Positions 9,622 through 18,894 of a stretch of 64,000 nucleotides of DNA are shown here, piece after piece. Source of the stretch: Virgibacillus doumboii (lineage in GTDB: Bacteria > Bacillota > Bacilli > Bacillales > Amphibacillaceae); the NCBI RefSeq assembly GCF_902806455.1, contig NZ_CADCWQ010000001.1, forward strand, positions 1,364,001 to 1,428,000, in the 5' to 3' direction. The notes beneath the pieces are model-generated. The model made no database searches. It was not told where the DNA came from and was given only the letters and a program-made list of their open reading frames with translations. How positions within the stretch are numbered: the stretch's first letter is position 1; the number at the start of each line of letters is the position of its first letter. The position numbers were made by a program, and so were the translations under genes.

Positions 9622-10593
9622 ATGAGTGATAAACTACTGGTAATTGGCGAAGCAAGAGATGGCGCATTGCGTAATGTAACATTTGAAGCAATTGCAGCTG
9701 CTAAAAAAATAAATTCTAATGGTGAAATTGTAGGCGTTATTTGCAGTGACAGTGACCTGAATGACCAGGCACAGGAAATGATTTATTATGGTGCAGACCG
9801 GGTTGTAACTGTTCAGCATGATAATTTAAAAACATATACTTCAGAGGGATATGGTCAGGCGGTACTTGCAGTTATCGATGACGAATCACCAGATGGAATC
9901 ATTATGGGACATACAGCAATTGGGAAGGATCTGACTCCAAAGCTTGCAAGTAAACTGGAAACTGGACTGATTTCGGATGCAACGGACATAGATGTTGATG
10001 GAGATAAAGCAGCTTTCATCAGACCGATCTATTCCGGGAAAGCATTTGAAAAGAAAGTTATTACAAGCGGGTTAACATTTGCTACGATCCGTCCAAACAA
10101 CATTCCTGCATTAGACCGTGATGATTCACGTACAGGTGATGTAACATCAAAAGACGTAGATGTTGCAGACCTCCGTACAGTAATTAAAGATGTAATCAGA
10201 AAGGCTTCTGAAGGTGTGGATTTATCAGAAGCAAACGTTATTGTAGCGGGTGGCCGCGGTGTCAAAAGTGCAGACGGGTTCAAACCTTTATATGAACTAG
10301 CTGACGTATTGGGCGGTGCTGTTGGTGCATCACGTGGTGCCTGTGATGCAGATTATTGTGATTATTCACTTCAAATCGGGCAAACAGGTAAAGTTGTAAC
10401 ACCGGACTTATATATTGCAGTAGGTATTTCAGGTGCAATCCAGCACTTGGCCGGTATGTCCAACTCAAAAGTAATTGTTGCAATCAACAAAGATCCGGAA
10501 TCAAACATATTTAATGTTGCCGATTATGGAATTGTTGGAGACTTGTTTGACGTGATTCCGACATTGATTGAAGAAATTAAGAAAGTAAAATAA
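9622..10593 (+). CDS. etfA: Electron transfer flavoprotein subunit alpha
   Basis: The 323-aa alpha subunit of ETF carries FAD. The FAD domain is in the C-terminal third: VIVAGGRGVKSADGF, GGAVGASRGACDADYC, QIGQTGKVVTPDLYIAVGISGAIQH and VAINKDPESNIFNVADYGIVGD. The length agrees with the family. AGAAAGGAG precedes the ATG. It is the last gene of the fad operon; a strong terminator starts 8 nt after the stop. Confidence 0.95.
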   Translation: MSDKLLVIGEARDGALRNVTFEAIAAAKKINSNGEIVGVICSDSDLNDQAQEMIYYGADRVVTVQHDNLKTYTSEGYGQAVLAVIDDESPDGIIMGHTAIGKDLTPKLASKLETGLISDATDIDVDGDKAAFIRPIYSGKAFEKKVITSGLTFATIRPNNIPALDRDDSRTGDVTSKDVDVADLRTVIKDVIRKASEGVDLSEANVIVAGGRGVKSADGFKPLYELADVLGGAVGASRGACDADYCDYSLQIGQTGKVVTPDLYIAVGISGAIQHLAGMSNSKVIVAINKDPESNIFNVADYGIVGDLFDVIPTLIEEIKKVK

Positions 10594-10600
10594 CCCTTTA

Positions 10601-10629
10601 AAGACCTGGTCGATTTGACCAGGTCTTTT
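10601..10629 (+). terminator. Terminator after etfA
   Basis: A perfect 11-bp stem, AAGACCTGGTC (10601-10611) and GACCAGGTCTT (10617-10627), with a 5-nt loop and a T-run. It closes the fatty-acid operon. Confidence 0.92.
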
Positions 10630-10713
10630 ACAGTAATATTTTAGCTTTCTATTGTATAGGTTTTTTGCAGTTTACATTATTTTATAAGCGTTAAATTTTA
10701 CTTGAAAAGTTGC

Positions 10714-11147
10714 TTAAACTGCGAACTAAAATCTATTAATGCTCACTGATACCGCAGCTGGAATATACTCGCTTTCCGCGGGCAGCTGGTGAGCCTACGA
10801 ATCGCTGTCGCGCTTCGAAGTCTCACCTAGGCTTTTCTTCCCGCAGGAGTCACGCATATTCCAGCTGCTGGTTTTAATGGTTTAATAATATTGAAATATC
10901 CTTACATTTATTAAAGTAAAAACCAGCGGAGGAAATACACGGAGACTCCTGTGGGAGCAGAGTCCTAGGTGAGACTCGTAGTGTGACAACACGGAGAGGC
11001 TCATCAGCCGCCCACGGCTAAGAAGACACTGCGAAAACTCACTTTTTGAGCAGATGTCGCCTTGGTACCCGGAGGCGTGAAAGCGAAGTGTATTTCCGCA
11101 GCGGTGTTATTGCGCTTAACTTTTTTTCAATTTAGTTCGCAGTTTAC
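10714..11147. repeat. Mosaic palindromic intergenic element, copy 2
   Basis: Fills the etfA-trxA gap. The terminal inverted repeats are TAAACTGCGAACTA (10715-10728) and TAGTTCGCAGTTTA (11133-11146), a perfect 14 bp; 16 of 17 pair if extended. The left module has CCGCAGCTGGAATATACTCG and a palindromic core. The right module (about 10921-11108) is the reverse complement of the left module of copy 1, nearly base for base. It includes the 62-bp cassette at 11017-11078 and ends TTTCCGCAGCGGTGTTA. No open frame of significance. Confidence 0.88.
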
Positions 11148-11287
11148 GTCAACTGTTGAAAAGCATTAATGTATTCAAATAGTTCCTCACTAAAACTGTT
11201 TTACTTAAAATGAATAAGCAAAGTATTAGCAAGGATATACTAACGGTGATATACTCGGTTTAAAGCTTGATTGAGGAGGGAAATGAA

Positions 11288-11602
11288 ATGGCAATTACTC
11301 ATGTAACAGATCAAAATTTTACCAAAGAAACTTCTGAAGGTCTTGTATTAGCTGACTTTTGGGCACCATGGTGCGGACCTTGTAAAATGATTGCACCTGT
11401 TTTAGAAGAAATAGATGGTGAAATGGAAGAAAAAGTACAAATCGTAAAACTTGATGTAGATGAAAACCAGGAAACAGCCGGTAAATTCGGTGTAATGAGT
11501 ATTCCGACATTGTTACTATTTAAAGACGGCAATGTTGTCGATCAGGTTGTTGGTTTCCAACCAAAAGAAGCGCTTGTTGATTTAATTAACAAACACGCAT
11601 AA
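11288..11602 (+). CDS. trxA: Thioredoxin
   Basis: A 104-aa classical thioredoxin that reduces protein disulfides, with the active site WCGPC in [11 protein letters not shown] (about residues 25-35) and the cis-proline segment [12 protein letters not shown] 11288 is the family start: GAGGAGGG is 8-10 nt upstream, and it gives [11 protein letters not shown], matching the usual length. An upstream in-frame start at 11267 would add seven residues that include the ribosome-binding site. It stands alone behind repeat copy 2 and before a terminator-like hairpin. Confidence 0.96.
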   Translation: MAITHVTDQNFTKETSEGLVLADFWAPWCGPCKMIAPVLEEIDGEMEEKVQIVKLDVDENQETAGKFGVMSIPTLLLFKDGNVVDQVVGFQPKEALVDLINKHA

Positions 11603-11637
11603 ACAAGTGTTATAATAGTATAGTGAACTAGAATTTC

Positions 11638-11671
11638 AATCCCTTGTTGCTTATCGTAACAAGGGATTCTT
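11638..11671 (+). terminator. Terminator between trxA and uvrC
   Basis: An 11-bp perfect stem AATCCCTTGTT / AACAAGGGATT with a 9-nt loop. The T tract after it is short (CTTAT), so read-through into uvrC is possible. Confidence 0.7.
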
Positions 11672-11725
11672 ATAGTATGAAGTACATAAGTGATGTGTAT
11701 TGAGAAATTAAGGGATGAGTTATCT

Positions 11726-13504
11726 ATGAATCAGCAAATCAAAGAAAAATTAGCCGTTCTTCCATCACAGCCTGGATGTTATTTAATGAAAGATAAGAAC
11801 AGCACCGTGATATATGTCGGAAAATCCAAGTTATTGCGAAACCGGGTACGTTCTTATTTTACAGGTGCGAATGATAAAAAAACACAACGGCTGGTACAGG
11901 AAATAGTAGATTTTGAATATATTGTAACAACTTCTGAAATAGAAGCACTTATTCTGGAAATGAATTTAATTAAAAAATATGATCCCAAATATAATGTGTT
12001 ATTAAAGGATGACAAATCATATCCGTATTTGAAGATAACAGCTGAAAGACATCCGCGATTGTTAATAACACGTAAAGTCAAAAAGGATAAAGGGAAATAT
12101 TTTGGTCCTTATCCAAATGTTCTTGCAGCCAAGGAAACCAAAAAACTGCTTGACCGGTTATATCCACTAAGAAAATGCAATAACCCACCAGGGCGTGTAT
12201 GCCTGTATTATCATATGGGGCAATGTCTTGCATGCAGTGAAAAACCTGCATCCGAAGAGACATATAAAGAAATCGTCCAGAGTATAACATCTTTTTTACA
12301 TGGTGGACATAAGGAAATAAAAGCTGATTTATCCGCAAAAATGCATGAAGCAAGTGAAAACCTGAACTTTGAACGGGCTAAAGAATTTCGTGACCAAATA
12401 CAGCATATTGAAGTGGTAATGGAGCAGCAGCGGATGACATTAAATGACCAAATTAATCGTGATATTTTTGGATACAGTTATGATAAGGGCTGGATGTGTA
12501 TACAGGTCTTTTTTGTAAGACAGGGGAAATTAATTGAACGTGATGTTTCCATATTTCCATTTTTTGATGATCCTGCTGATACGTTTATCAGCTTTATCGG
12601 CAGGTTTTATTTGCATCATCACCATTTGAAGCCGAAACAATTACTTGTGCCGATTGGTACGGATACGGATATATTGAGTAAACTGTTGGAAATTAATGTG
12701 CATACACCATTCAGAGGACGTAAAAAAGAACTCGTGGAATTAGCAGAAAAAAATGCATCTATTGCACTAAAGGAGAAATTTTCGATTATTGAACGGGACG
12801 AGGAGCGAACCATTTCGGCAGTGGAAAAGCTTGGCGAAGCTCTTCATATCGAAATGCCGCACCGTATTGAAGCATTTGATAACTCAAATATTCAAGGGGC
12901 AGATCCCGTTTCGGCAATGGTTGTTTTTACAGATGGACGTCCGAACAAAAAGGAGTATCGTAAATATAAGATCAGGGATGTACAAGGTCCTGATGATTAT
13001 GAAACGATGCGTGAAGTTATCCGCCGCCGCTATACGAGGGTGCTGAAAGATAACCTCCCATTACCGGATTTGATTATTGTGGACGGTGGTAAAGGACAAA
13101 TGAGTGCGGCTCTTGATGTTCTGGAAAATGAACTTGGTCTGGATATCCCATTATGTGGACTGGCAAAAGATGATAAACACAAGACGAGTGAACTTTTGTA
13201 TGGGGTACCGCCGACCATTATACCGTTGTCCAGAAAATCGCAGGAATTTTATCTGGTGCAACGGATTCAGGATGAGGTTCATCGATTTGCGATTTCATTT
13301 CACCGGCAGCTGCGCGGGAAAAGTTTATTTCAATCAGAGCTGGATAAAATTCCGGGTGTCGGGGAAAAGCGCAGAAGGTTATTACTGACACATTTCAAAT
13401 CGGTGAATGAAATAAAAAAAGCATCGTTGCGCGATATCACCAAACTTGGCATACCGATAAACATAGCCGAGGTTGTATTGGAACATCTGAATAATGAAAA
13501 ATAA
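11726..13504 (+). CDS. uvrC: Excinuclease ABC subunit C
   Basis: UvrC makes both incisions in nucleotide excision repair. The GIY-YIG nuclease domain is N-terminal ([30 protein letters not shown]). A UVR domain lies at about residues 200-235 ([18 protein letters not shown]). The RNase H-like C nuclease carries [11 protein letters not shown] and [14 protein letters not shown], and a helix-hairpin-helix ends the protein ([19 protein letters not shown]). ATG 11726 is chosen because [10 protein letters not shown] aligns with the B. subtilis start and AAGGGATGAG precedes it. This gives 592 aa. Confidence 0.96.
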   Translation: MNQQIKEKLAVLPSQPGCYLMKDKNSTVIYVGKSKLLRNRVRSYFTGANDKKTQRLVQEIVDFEYIVTTSEIEALILEMNLIKKYDPKYNVLLKDDKSYPYLKITAERHPRLLITRKVKKDKGKYFGPYPNVLAAKETKKLLDRLYPLRKCNNPPGRVCLYYHMGQCLACSEKPASEETYKEIVQSITSFLHGGHKEIKADLSAKMHEASENLNFERAKEFRDQIQHIEVVMEQQRMTLNDQINRDIFGYSYDKGWMCIQVFFVRQGKLIERDVSIFPFFDDPADTFISFIGRFYLHHHHLKPKQLLVPIGTDTDILSKLLEINVHTPFRGRKKELVELAEKNASIALKEKFSIIERDEERTISAVEKLGEALHIEMPHRIEAFDNSNIQGADPVSAMVVFTDGRPNKKEYRKYKIRDVQGPDDYETMREVIRRRYTRVLKDNLPLPDLIIVDGGKGQMSAALDVLENELGLDIPLCGLAKDDKHKTSELLYGVPPTIIPLSRKSQEFYLVQRIQDEVHRFAISFHRQLRGKSLFQSELDKIPGVGEKRRRLLLTHFKSVNEIKKASLRDITKLGIPINIAEVVLEHLNNEK

Positions 13505-13543
13505 GAAGCGAAACAACCATTCATTTGTTTCGCTTCTTATTTT
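13498..13543. terminator. Bidirectional terminator between uvrC and yslB
   Basis: A 19-bp perfect stem: 13498-13516 pairs with 13525-13543 around CGAAACAA / TTGTTTCG. It has T-runs in both directions. It contains the uvrC stop and touches the end of the converging yslB gene. Confidence 0.88.
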
Positions 13544-13979
13544 AATCCGTATAAACAACCGAAAATTCCACTTGATGTATTTTTTTATTTATTTCCTCGG
13601 TACACTCGCAAGGCCTGCTTTTAATGGATTGGAGTGCCTCGGCCAAAAAGCCTGCCTCCAGACGAAATTCCGTATCAAAGGGAGCACTTAAACGATATAC
13701 GACAGCGTCTGCCATTAAGTGAAAGGTCAGTACTTTCTTCTTTTCTTTCACAAGTTCAAGCCTGCCCCAACCCAATTTATCGAATGAATAAATAATATCT
13801 GATATTGTCTGTATCTCTAATTTTCTAGCAAGATTCTTGCCCATGAAGTATAATAGCGTATTTGATTCCGTTCCTAATAATTCAGGTAAACTTATATACC
13901 GGAGTATGTCATACCCAGCACCAGATGTATGAAGGTCATCCAAAAGTGCAACAGACATGGATTCCTGATCCTTTGCCAT
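13542..13979 (-). CDS. yslB: YslB family protein (DUF2507)
   Basis: A 145-aa protein of the DUF2507/YslB family (LPELLGTESNTLLYFMGKNLARKL, FDKLGWGRLELVKEKK, FRLEAGFLAEAL). The fold resembles V4R/XylR N-terminal-like ligand-binding domains, but its task is unknown. The ATG at 13979 is preferred because GAAAGGA lies 8-9 nt upstream; an in-frame ATG at 13988 overlaps that site. It converges on uvrC and diverges from sdhC, next to which B. subtilis yslB also sits. Confidence 0.85.
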   Translation of the reverse strand: MAKDQESMSVALLDDLHTSGAGYDILRYISLPELLGTESNTLLYFMGKNLARKLEIQTISDIIYSFDKLGWGRLELVKEKKKVLTFHLMADAVVYRLSAPFDTEFRLEAGFLAEALQSIKSRPCECTEEINKKIHQVEFSVVYTD

Positions 13980-14170
13980 TGATGTCATCCTTTCCTGTCA
14001 GTAACCAATTCACAAAGCACTGGTCACGATGTTCGAGATTTTCTTTGAAGTTTACTAGTCTTATTATCTATATAATCCAGTCAATGTGCAAGCTTCCTAA
14101 CGAATTTTTTGGAAGAAATCCATGAAAAACATGAGGAAAATCACATAAATAAAATATGTTAGCCCTTTTC

Positions 14171-14199
14171 TTGACGCCTTATATAGTTAGAAGTACAAT
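14171..14199 (+). promoter_or_regulatory. Promoter of sdhCAB
   Basis: TTGACG (14171-14176), 17 nt, then TACAAT (14194-14199). It leaves a leader of about 108 nt before sdhC. The rest of the gap 13980-14313 shows no other clear feature. Confidence 0.8.
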
Positions 14200-14313
14200 A
14201 AATATGTCATAAATTGTACATTTTTTGGGCAATAAATAAGATGTGCTTTATTGTCATAAGAAACGTGTACATTACCAAATTTTACACAACTTAATTACTG
14301 AGGGGGGTAACAC

Positions 14314-14934
14314 ATGACAGAGCATCGTGAGTTCTTTTACAGAAGACTCCATTCCTTGTTAGGCGTAATACCAATTGGAATCTTTTTGATTCAGCATTTG
14401 GTTGTAAACCATTTTGCTGTGTATGGTGAAGAAAGTTTCAACAAAGCAGCAGGATTTATGCATGATTTGCCATTCAGGATAGTATTGGAAATAGTTATCA
14501 TTTTCCTGCCTATATTATTTCATGCGATTTTAGGGGTTTACATTGTTTTTGTTACGAAAAACAACACAAGACGTTACGGATATTTCCGAAACTGGATGTT
14601 TTATTTGCAACGGATTACAGGGATCATTACATTTGTTTTTATTGCATGGCATGTTTGGGAAACTCGTGTGCAAATCGGGTTAGGAAATGAAGAGTTGAAC
14701 TATAGCTTAATGGAAAACATTCTGGCAAGTCCTGTAATGTTCTGGTTTTACGTTTTGGGAGTAATTTCAACTACTTTCCATTTCAGTAATGGTCTATGGA
14801 GCTTCCTGGTATCATGGGGATTCACACAATCACCAAGATCTCAGAAGATTGTTACATATGCGTCGCTAATTGTCTTCATAGCGATTAGCTATATCGGAGT
14901 TCGAGCTTTAATTAAATTTGCTTATGGAGTTTAA
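14314..14934 (+). CDS. sdhC: Succinate dehydrogenase cytochrome b558 subunit
   Basis: The 206-aa membrane anchor of complex II binds two hemes and menaquinone. About five transmembrane helices are visible, with conserved histidines in FLIQHLVVNH, LPILFHAILGVYIV, FIAWHVWETR and STTFHFSNGLWSF, typical of the di-heme B. subtilis type. GAGGGGGGTAAC precedes the ATG. It is the first gene of the sdhCAB operon. Confidence 0.95.
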   Translation: MTEHREFFYRRLHSLLGVIPIGIFLIQHLVVNHFAVYGEESFNKAAGFMHDLPFRIVLEIVIIFLPILFHAILGVYIVFVTKNNTRRYGYFRNWMFYLQRITGIITFVFIAWHVWETRVQIGLGNEELNYSLMENILASPVMFWFYVLGVISTTFHFSNGLWSFLVSWGFTQSPRSQKIVTYASLIVFIAISYIGVRALIKFAYGV

Positions 14935-14963
14935 TCTTTGGAAAGCGGGAGTGAGTCATAATA

Positions 14964-16715
14964 ATGAGTAACAAAAAAGTCATTGTTGTAGGCGGCGGCT
15001 TGGCTGGTCTTATGGCAACCATCAAAGCAGCTGAAGCCGGTGTGAATGTAGATTTATTTTCAATTGTCCCAGTTAAACGCTCTCACTCTGTATGTGCCCA
15101 AGGTGGAATAAACGGTGCAGTTAACACAAAAGGTGAAGGGGACTCTCCCTGGAAACATTTTGATGACACTGTATACGGCGGTGACTTCCTTGCGAATCAG
15201 CCGCCGGTAAAAGCAATGTGTGAAGCAGCACCGGGTATTATAAATTTACTTGACAGAATGGGTGTTATGTTTAACCGTACTCCGGAAGGTCTCTTGGATT
15301 TCCGGCGTTTTGGCGGAACATCTGTTCATCGTACGGCATACGCAGGAGCAACTACTGGACAACAATTACTATATGCTTTAGACGAACAAGTTCGTCGGTA
15401 TGAAGTGGAAGGGTTAGTAACGAAATATGAAAGCTGGGAATTCCTCGGAGCCATTCTTGATGACGATGGTGTCGGAAAAGGTATTGTTGCACAAGATATT
15501 ACGACACATGAAATTAAATCCTATCCATCTGATGCAACAATAATGGCTACCGGCGGACCGGGAATCATCTTTGGTAAATCAACTAACTCAATGATTAACA
15601 CAGGTTCAGCAGCAAGTATTTTGTATCAGCAAGGTGCAAAATACGCAAACGGAGAATTTATCCAAATTCATCCGACTGCAATTCCTGGTGACGATAAACT
15701 GCGGTTGATGAGTGAATCAGCACGTGGTGAAGGTGGCCGTATTTGGACATATAAGGACGGTGAGCCTTGGTATTTCCTTGAAGAAAAATACCCTGCTTAT
15801 GGAAACCTTGTAACACGTGATATTGCAACGCGTGAGATTTTTGATGTCTGTGTAAATCAAAAGCTTGGTATTAATGGAGAAAATATGGTTTACCTTGACC
15901 TGTCTCATAAAGATCCAAAAGAACTGGACGTCAAACTTGGTGGTATCATCGAAATTTATGAGAAATTTGTTGGGGAAGACCCTCGTAAAGTTCCGATGAA
16001 AATCTTCCCTGCTGTTCACTATTCAATGGGTGGACTTTGGGTTGACTATGATCAAATGACAAGTATCCCGGGAATCTTTGCATGTGGTGAATGTGATTAT
16101 TCACAACATGGCGGAAACCGACTTGGTGCGAATTCCCTGTTATCTGCAATTTACGGTGGTTCTGTTGCAGGTCCGAATGCTATTAACTATATTGAAGGTC
16201 TTGATAAACACGTTGAAGATATGTCATCAGAATTATTTGACAGCAAAGAAAAAGAAGAGCAGGATAAATTTGAAGCGTTTATGAAGATGGAAGGTGATGA
16301 AAATGCCTACCAGATTCATAAAGAACTTGGGGAATGGATGACAGATAATGTAACTGTTGTGCGCGATAACGACAACCTGCTGAAAACAGACGAAAAAATA
16401 CAGGAACTTCAGGAACGTTGGAAGCAAATTAACATCAACGACACTTCACGTTGGAGCAACCAGGGTGTTATGTTTACCCGTCAACTGGAAAACATGCTGC
16501 ATTTAGCACGTGTTATTACAATGGGAGCATATAACCGAAATGAAAGTCGCGGTGCGCACTATAAACCTGATTACCCTTATCGTAATGATGAGGAATGGTT
16601 AAAGACAACCATTGCAACATTCGATAAAGAGAAAAATGCACCAGAAATATCATATGAAGAAGTTGATACATCATTGATTGAGCCGAGATTGAGAGACTAT
16701 ACACAAAAAAATTGA
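14964..16715 (+). CDS. sdhA: Succinate dehydrogenase flavoprotein subunit
   Basis: The 583-aa catalytic subunit oxidises succinate to fumarate in the TCA cycle. The FAD dinucleotide fold GGGLAGLMAT is at residues 9-18. The flavin-attachment region RSHSVCAQGGING is near residue 43. Substrate-site motifs include QIHPTAIPG, SARGEGG and FACGECDYSQHGGNRLGANSLL. The C-terminal helical part (FTRQLENMLHLARVITMGAYNRNESRGAHYK) is normal. It is 29 nt downstream of sdhC and co-transcribed with it. Confidence 0.97.
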   Translation: MSNKKVIVVGGGLAGLMATIKAAEAGVNVDLFSIVPVKRSHSVCAQGGINGAVNTKGEGDSPWKHFDDTVYGGDFLANQPPVKAMCEAAPGIINLLDRMGVMFNRTPEGLLDFRRFGGTSVHRTAYAGATTGQQLLYALDEQVRRYEVEGLVTKYESWEFLGAILDDDGVGKGIVAQDITTHEIKSYPSDATIMATGGPGIIFGKSTNSMINTGSAASILYQQGAKYANGEFIQIHPTAIPGDDKLRLMSESARGEGGRIWTYKDGEPWYFLEEKYPAYGNLVTRDIATREIFDVCVNQKLGINGENMVYLDLSHKDPKELDVKLGGIIEIYEKFVGEDPRKVPMKIFPAVHYSMGGLWVDYDQMTSIPGIFACGECDYSQHGGNRLGANSLLSAIYGGSVAGPNAINYIEGLDKHVEDMSSELFDSKEKEEQDKFEAFMKMEGDENAYQIHKELGEWMTDNVTVVRDNDNLLKTDEKIQELQERWKQININDTSRWSNQGVMFTRQLENMLHLARVITMGAYNRNESRGAHYKPDYPYRNDEEWLKTTIATFDKEKNAPEISYEEVDTSLIEPRLRDYTQKN

Positions 16716-16731
16716 GGGGAGAAAGATAAGC

Positions 16732-17496
16732 ATGGCTGAACAAGAAACTGTCAGATTTATTATAACCCGTCAAGACAACCCGGATTCTGATCCTTATGAG
16801 GAAGAATTTGATGTTCCTTACAAAAAGAATATGAACGTTATTTCCGGCTTAATGGAAATTCGTCAAAATCCGGTAAATGCCAAAGGGGAAAAAACTGCAC
16901 CGGTATATTGGGATATGAACTGTCTTGAAGAAGTTTGCGGAGCCTGTTCGATGGTTATTAACGGGACAGCACGTCAATCATGTGCTGCATTGGTGGATAA
17001 ATTGGAACAACCTATCAGACTGGAGCCCATGAGCACATTTCCTGTTGTCCGCGATTTGATCGTCGATCGCGAGCAAATGTTTGACGCATTAAAACAAATT
17101 AAAGCATGGGTTCCAATTGATGGAACCCATGATCTTGGGCCTGGGCCACGTATGCCTGAGAAAAAACGTCAGTGGGCTTATGAACTTTCAAAATGTATGA
17201 CTTGCGGCGTATGTTTGGAAGCATGCCCAAATGTTAACGATAAGTCAGACTTTATTGGCCCGGCTGCACTTTCACAGGCACGCTTGTTTAATGCACACCC
17301 AACAGGTGAAATGAATGCAAGTGAAAGATTAGAAGGATTGATGGAAGATGGAGGTATCTCGGGCTGCAGTAACGCACAGAACTGTGTGCAGGTATGTCCA
17401 AAAGGTATTCCATTGACAACATCAATTGCAGCAATGAATCGTGCGACTAACATACAATCATTCAAGAACTTCTTTGGAAGCGACAATGCGCACTAA
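16732..17496 (+). CDS. sdhB: Succinate dehydrogenase iron-sulfur subunit
   Basis: The 254-aa subunit passes electrons from FAD to quinone. The [2Fe-2S] ligands are in NCLEEVCGACSM and the later SC of RQSC. The [4Fe-4S] and [3Fe-4S] ligands are in CMTCGVCLEACPN and CSNAQNCVQVCPKGIP. GGGGAGAAAG lies before the ATG, 17 nt after sdhA. A strong terminator follows. Confidence 0.96.
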   Translation: MAEQETVRFIITRQDNPDSDPYEEEFDVPYKKNMNVISGLMEIRQNPVNAKGEKTAPVYWDMNCLEEVCGACSMVINGTARQSCAALVDKLEQPIRLEPMSTFPVVRDLIVDREQMFDALKQIKAWVPIDGTHDLGPGPRMPEKKRQWAYELSKCMTCGVCLEACPNVNDKSDFIGPAALSQARLFNAHPTGEMNASERLEGLMEDGGISGCSNAQNCVQVCPKGIPLTTSIAAMNRATNIQSFKNFFGSDNAH

Positions 17497-17519
17497 ATCT
17501 ATTAATCAATGAAAATACC

Positions 17520-17554
17520 ATGACCCTTACCCTTTAATGGTAAGGGTCATTTTT
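17520..17554 (+). terminator. Terminator after sdhB
   Basis: A 12-bp perfect stem ATGACCCTTACC / GGTAAGGGTCAT with a 7-nt loop and TTTT. It ends sdhCAB. Confidence 0.93.
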
Positions 17555-17561
17555 AAAATAA

Positions 17562-17872
17562 GGCTGTTTTCGATAAAGTGTTGCTGTTATTACGCAAGTG
17601 ACGTAAAATGCGAACTACTTTGAAAAAAGTTGAGAGTAAAAATACCGCTGCGGAAATACACTTCGCTTTCCGTGGGCGGCTGTTGAGCCTCTTCGTGCTA
17701 TCGCACTACGAGGCTCACCAGCTTCCCGCGGAAAGCGAGTCTATTCCAGCTGCGGGGTTAGAAAGCATCACTAAATGTACTAGCCGGATTTAGTTCGCAG
17801 TTTACGGAAATGGTTTAGCAGTGTTCTTTTCTCTGGCATGACGCAAATAGCAACAAACTTTTTGAAAACAAC
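17562..17872. repeat. Mosaic palindromic intergenic element, copy 3
   Basis: The simplest complete copy. Outer inverted repeats read GGCTGTTTTCGATAAAGTG at the left (17562 on) and the imperfect complement of CAACAAACTTTTTGAAAAC at the right, ending about 17872. Inner inverted repeats GTAAAATGCGAACTA (17603-17617) and TAGTTCGCAGTTTAC (17791-17805) match at 14 of 15. Between them is one palindromic core: CGCTGCGGAAATACAC, then GGGCGGCTGTTGAGCCT / AGGCTCACC, then CCCGCGGAAAGCG and CCAGCTGCGG. The right end stops about 10 nt before the ribosome-binding site of the next gene. Confidence 0.88.
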
Positions 17873-17896
17873 TTTAAATAATGGGAGTGGATTTGT

Positions 17897-18367
17897 TTGA
17901 TAAAGGTATCATATATAGAGAACATGGAGAAATGGCGATCTGAATTCTCGTTTTTTGTGCCAATAAACGTGAGATTTTCAGAGACAGATATGTTTGGACA
18001 TGTGAATAACGTATCTCCATTTATTTATTTCGAGCAGGCACGGATCGAATTTCTTCAGTCTGCAGGTCTTTTTAATAATACTAACAATGATGATGGGATG
18101 CCAATTGTTGCAGACTTACAATGTGATTATCATAAGCAAATGTTTTTTAACGAGAAAATCAACTTATATGTTAAGGTAAATCATATCGGGAATACTTCGC
18201 TTGATATTCATTATATGGCATTGAATCAGAAGGATGAGCTATGTTTAACAGGACGTGGACGGATGGTTTATATTAACCCGGAAACAGGTAAACCTGTCCC
18301 ACTGAGTAAGACCATGAAGGAAAAGCTGATGGCGAAACATATTGGGAACGCTACTGTAAAGTTCTGA
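17897..18367 (+). CDS. Acyl-CoA thioesterase family protein (YsmA-like)
   Basis: A 156-aa hot-dog fold protein of the 4-hydroxybenzoyl-CoA thioesterase/YbgC type. The signature RFSETDMFGHVNNVSPFIYFEQARIEF spans about residues 26-52, with the catalytic-type Asp in ETDMFGHVNN. It probably hydrolyses short or aromatic acyl-CoAs; the substrate is unknown. B. subtilis ysmA is at the same place. The start is TTG 17897 with GGGAGTGG upstream; a shorter version from ATG 17924 is possible but lacks a good site. Confidence 0.85.
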   Translation: MIKVSYIENMEKWRSEFSFFVPINVRFSETDMFGHVNNVSPFIYFEQARIEFLQSAGLFNNTNNDDGMPIVADLQCDYHKQMFFNEKINLYVKVNHIGNTSLDIHYMALNQKDELCLTGRGRMVYINPETGKPVPLSKTMKEKLMAKHIGNATVKF

Positions 18368-18377
18368 TTTTGACTAA

Positions 18378-18411
18378 CTAATAGTGTGGGAATGTTATCC
18401 CACACTATTAG
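18378..18411. terminator. Hairpin between ysmA-like gene and gerE
   Basis: A 14-bp perfect stem, CTAATAGTGTGGGA (18378-18391) and TCCCACACTATTAG (18398-18411), with a 6-nt loop between convergent genes. It has no strong T tract, so it may be a bidirectional terminator or mRNA 3' stabiliser. Confidence 0.6.
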
Positions 18412-18425
18412 AAGCTTCACTATCC

Positions 18426-18650
18426 TTAGAGCTTTAATTCCCCCATGCGAAGGAGCTCTACTACAGCTTGTGATCGCCCCTTGACTCCTAATTTTTGCAT
18501 AGCATTTGAAATATGGTTACGGACAGTTTTCTCAGATATAAATAGTTCCTGGGCAATTTCTTTTGTTGTTTTGTCTTGTACTAAGAGTTCGAATACTTCT
18601 TTTTCACGTCTGGTTAATAATTGCTTCGGTTTGTACTCGTTGTCCTTCAA
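18426..18650 (-). CDS. gerE: Spore germination/mother-cell regulator GerE
   Basis: A 74-aa LuxR/FixJ-type DNA-binding protein, exactly the B. subtilis GerE length. GerE adjusts late sigma-K-dependent spore coat genes in the mother cell. The helix-turn-helix region is LTRREKEVFELLVQDKTTKEIAQELFISEKTVRNHISNAMQKLGV, with no receiver domain. The start is TTG (complement of 18648-18650), preceded on the minus strand by AAGGAGGGG 7 nt upstream. A sigma-K-like promoter lies upstream. Confidence 0.95.
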   Translation of the reverse strand: MKDNEYKPKQLLTRREKEVFELLVQDKTTKEIAQELFISEKTVRNHISNAMQKLGVKGRSQAVVELLRMGELKL

Positions 18651-18709
18651 ATGTTAACCCCTCCTTGCTGTCATAAAGCTGCAGATTGAAGGGAATTATT
18701 TAGTCACTA

Positions 18710-18737
18710 TAGCTTATGAAAATATATATAAACGGTG
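18710..18737 (-). promoter_or_regulatory. Candidate sigma-K promoter for gerE
   Basis: On the minus strand CACC (complement of 18734-18737) and CATAAGCTA (complement of 18710-18718) are 15 nt apart. The pair fits the known sigma-K pattern of an AC-rich -35 and CATANNNTA at -10. B. subtilis gerE is transcribed by sigma-K, so this is expected. Confidence 0.5.
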
Positions 18738-18894
18738 AGCACAATTCTGCTGATTTTTATTACCGGCATCGTGTTGGGCTGGCCTTTTTTATATAAAAAA
18801 TGTTTTATTTGCTATAATATGAATTAGGTATCTTATACGTTTGACTAAATTCCTTTATTAGCAGCAGGATTTTTTTCATAGTTGGAGGCCATGT

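Noticed and set aside
17608..17793. Short frame of 61 codons within repeat copy 3
   Set aside because: It is made of the palindromic module, has no ribosome-binding site and its composition follows the repeat, not a protein.
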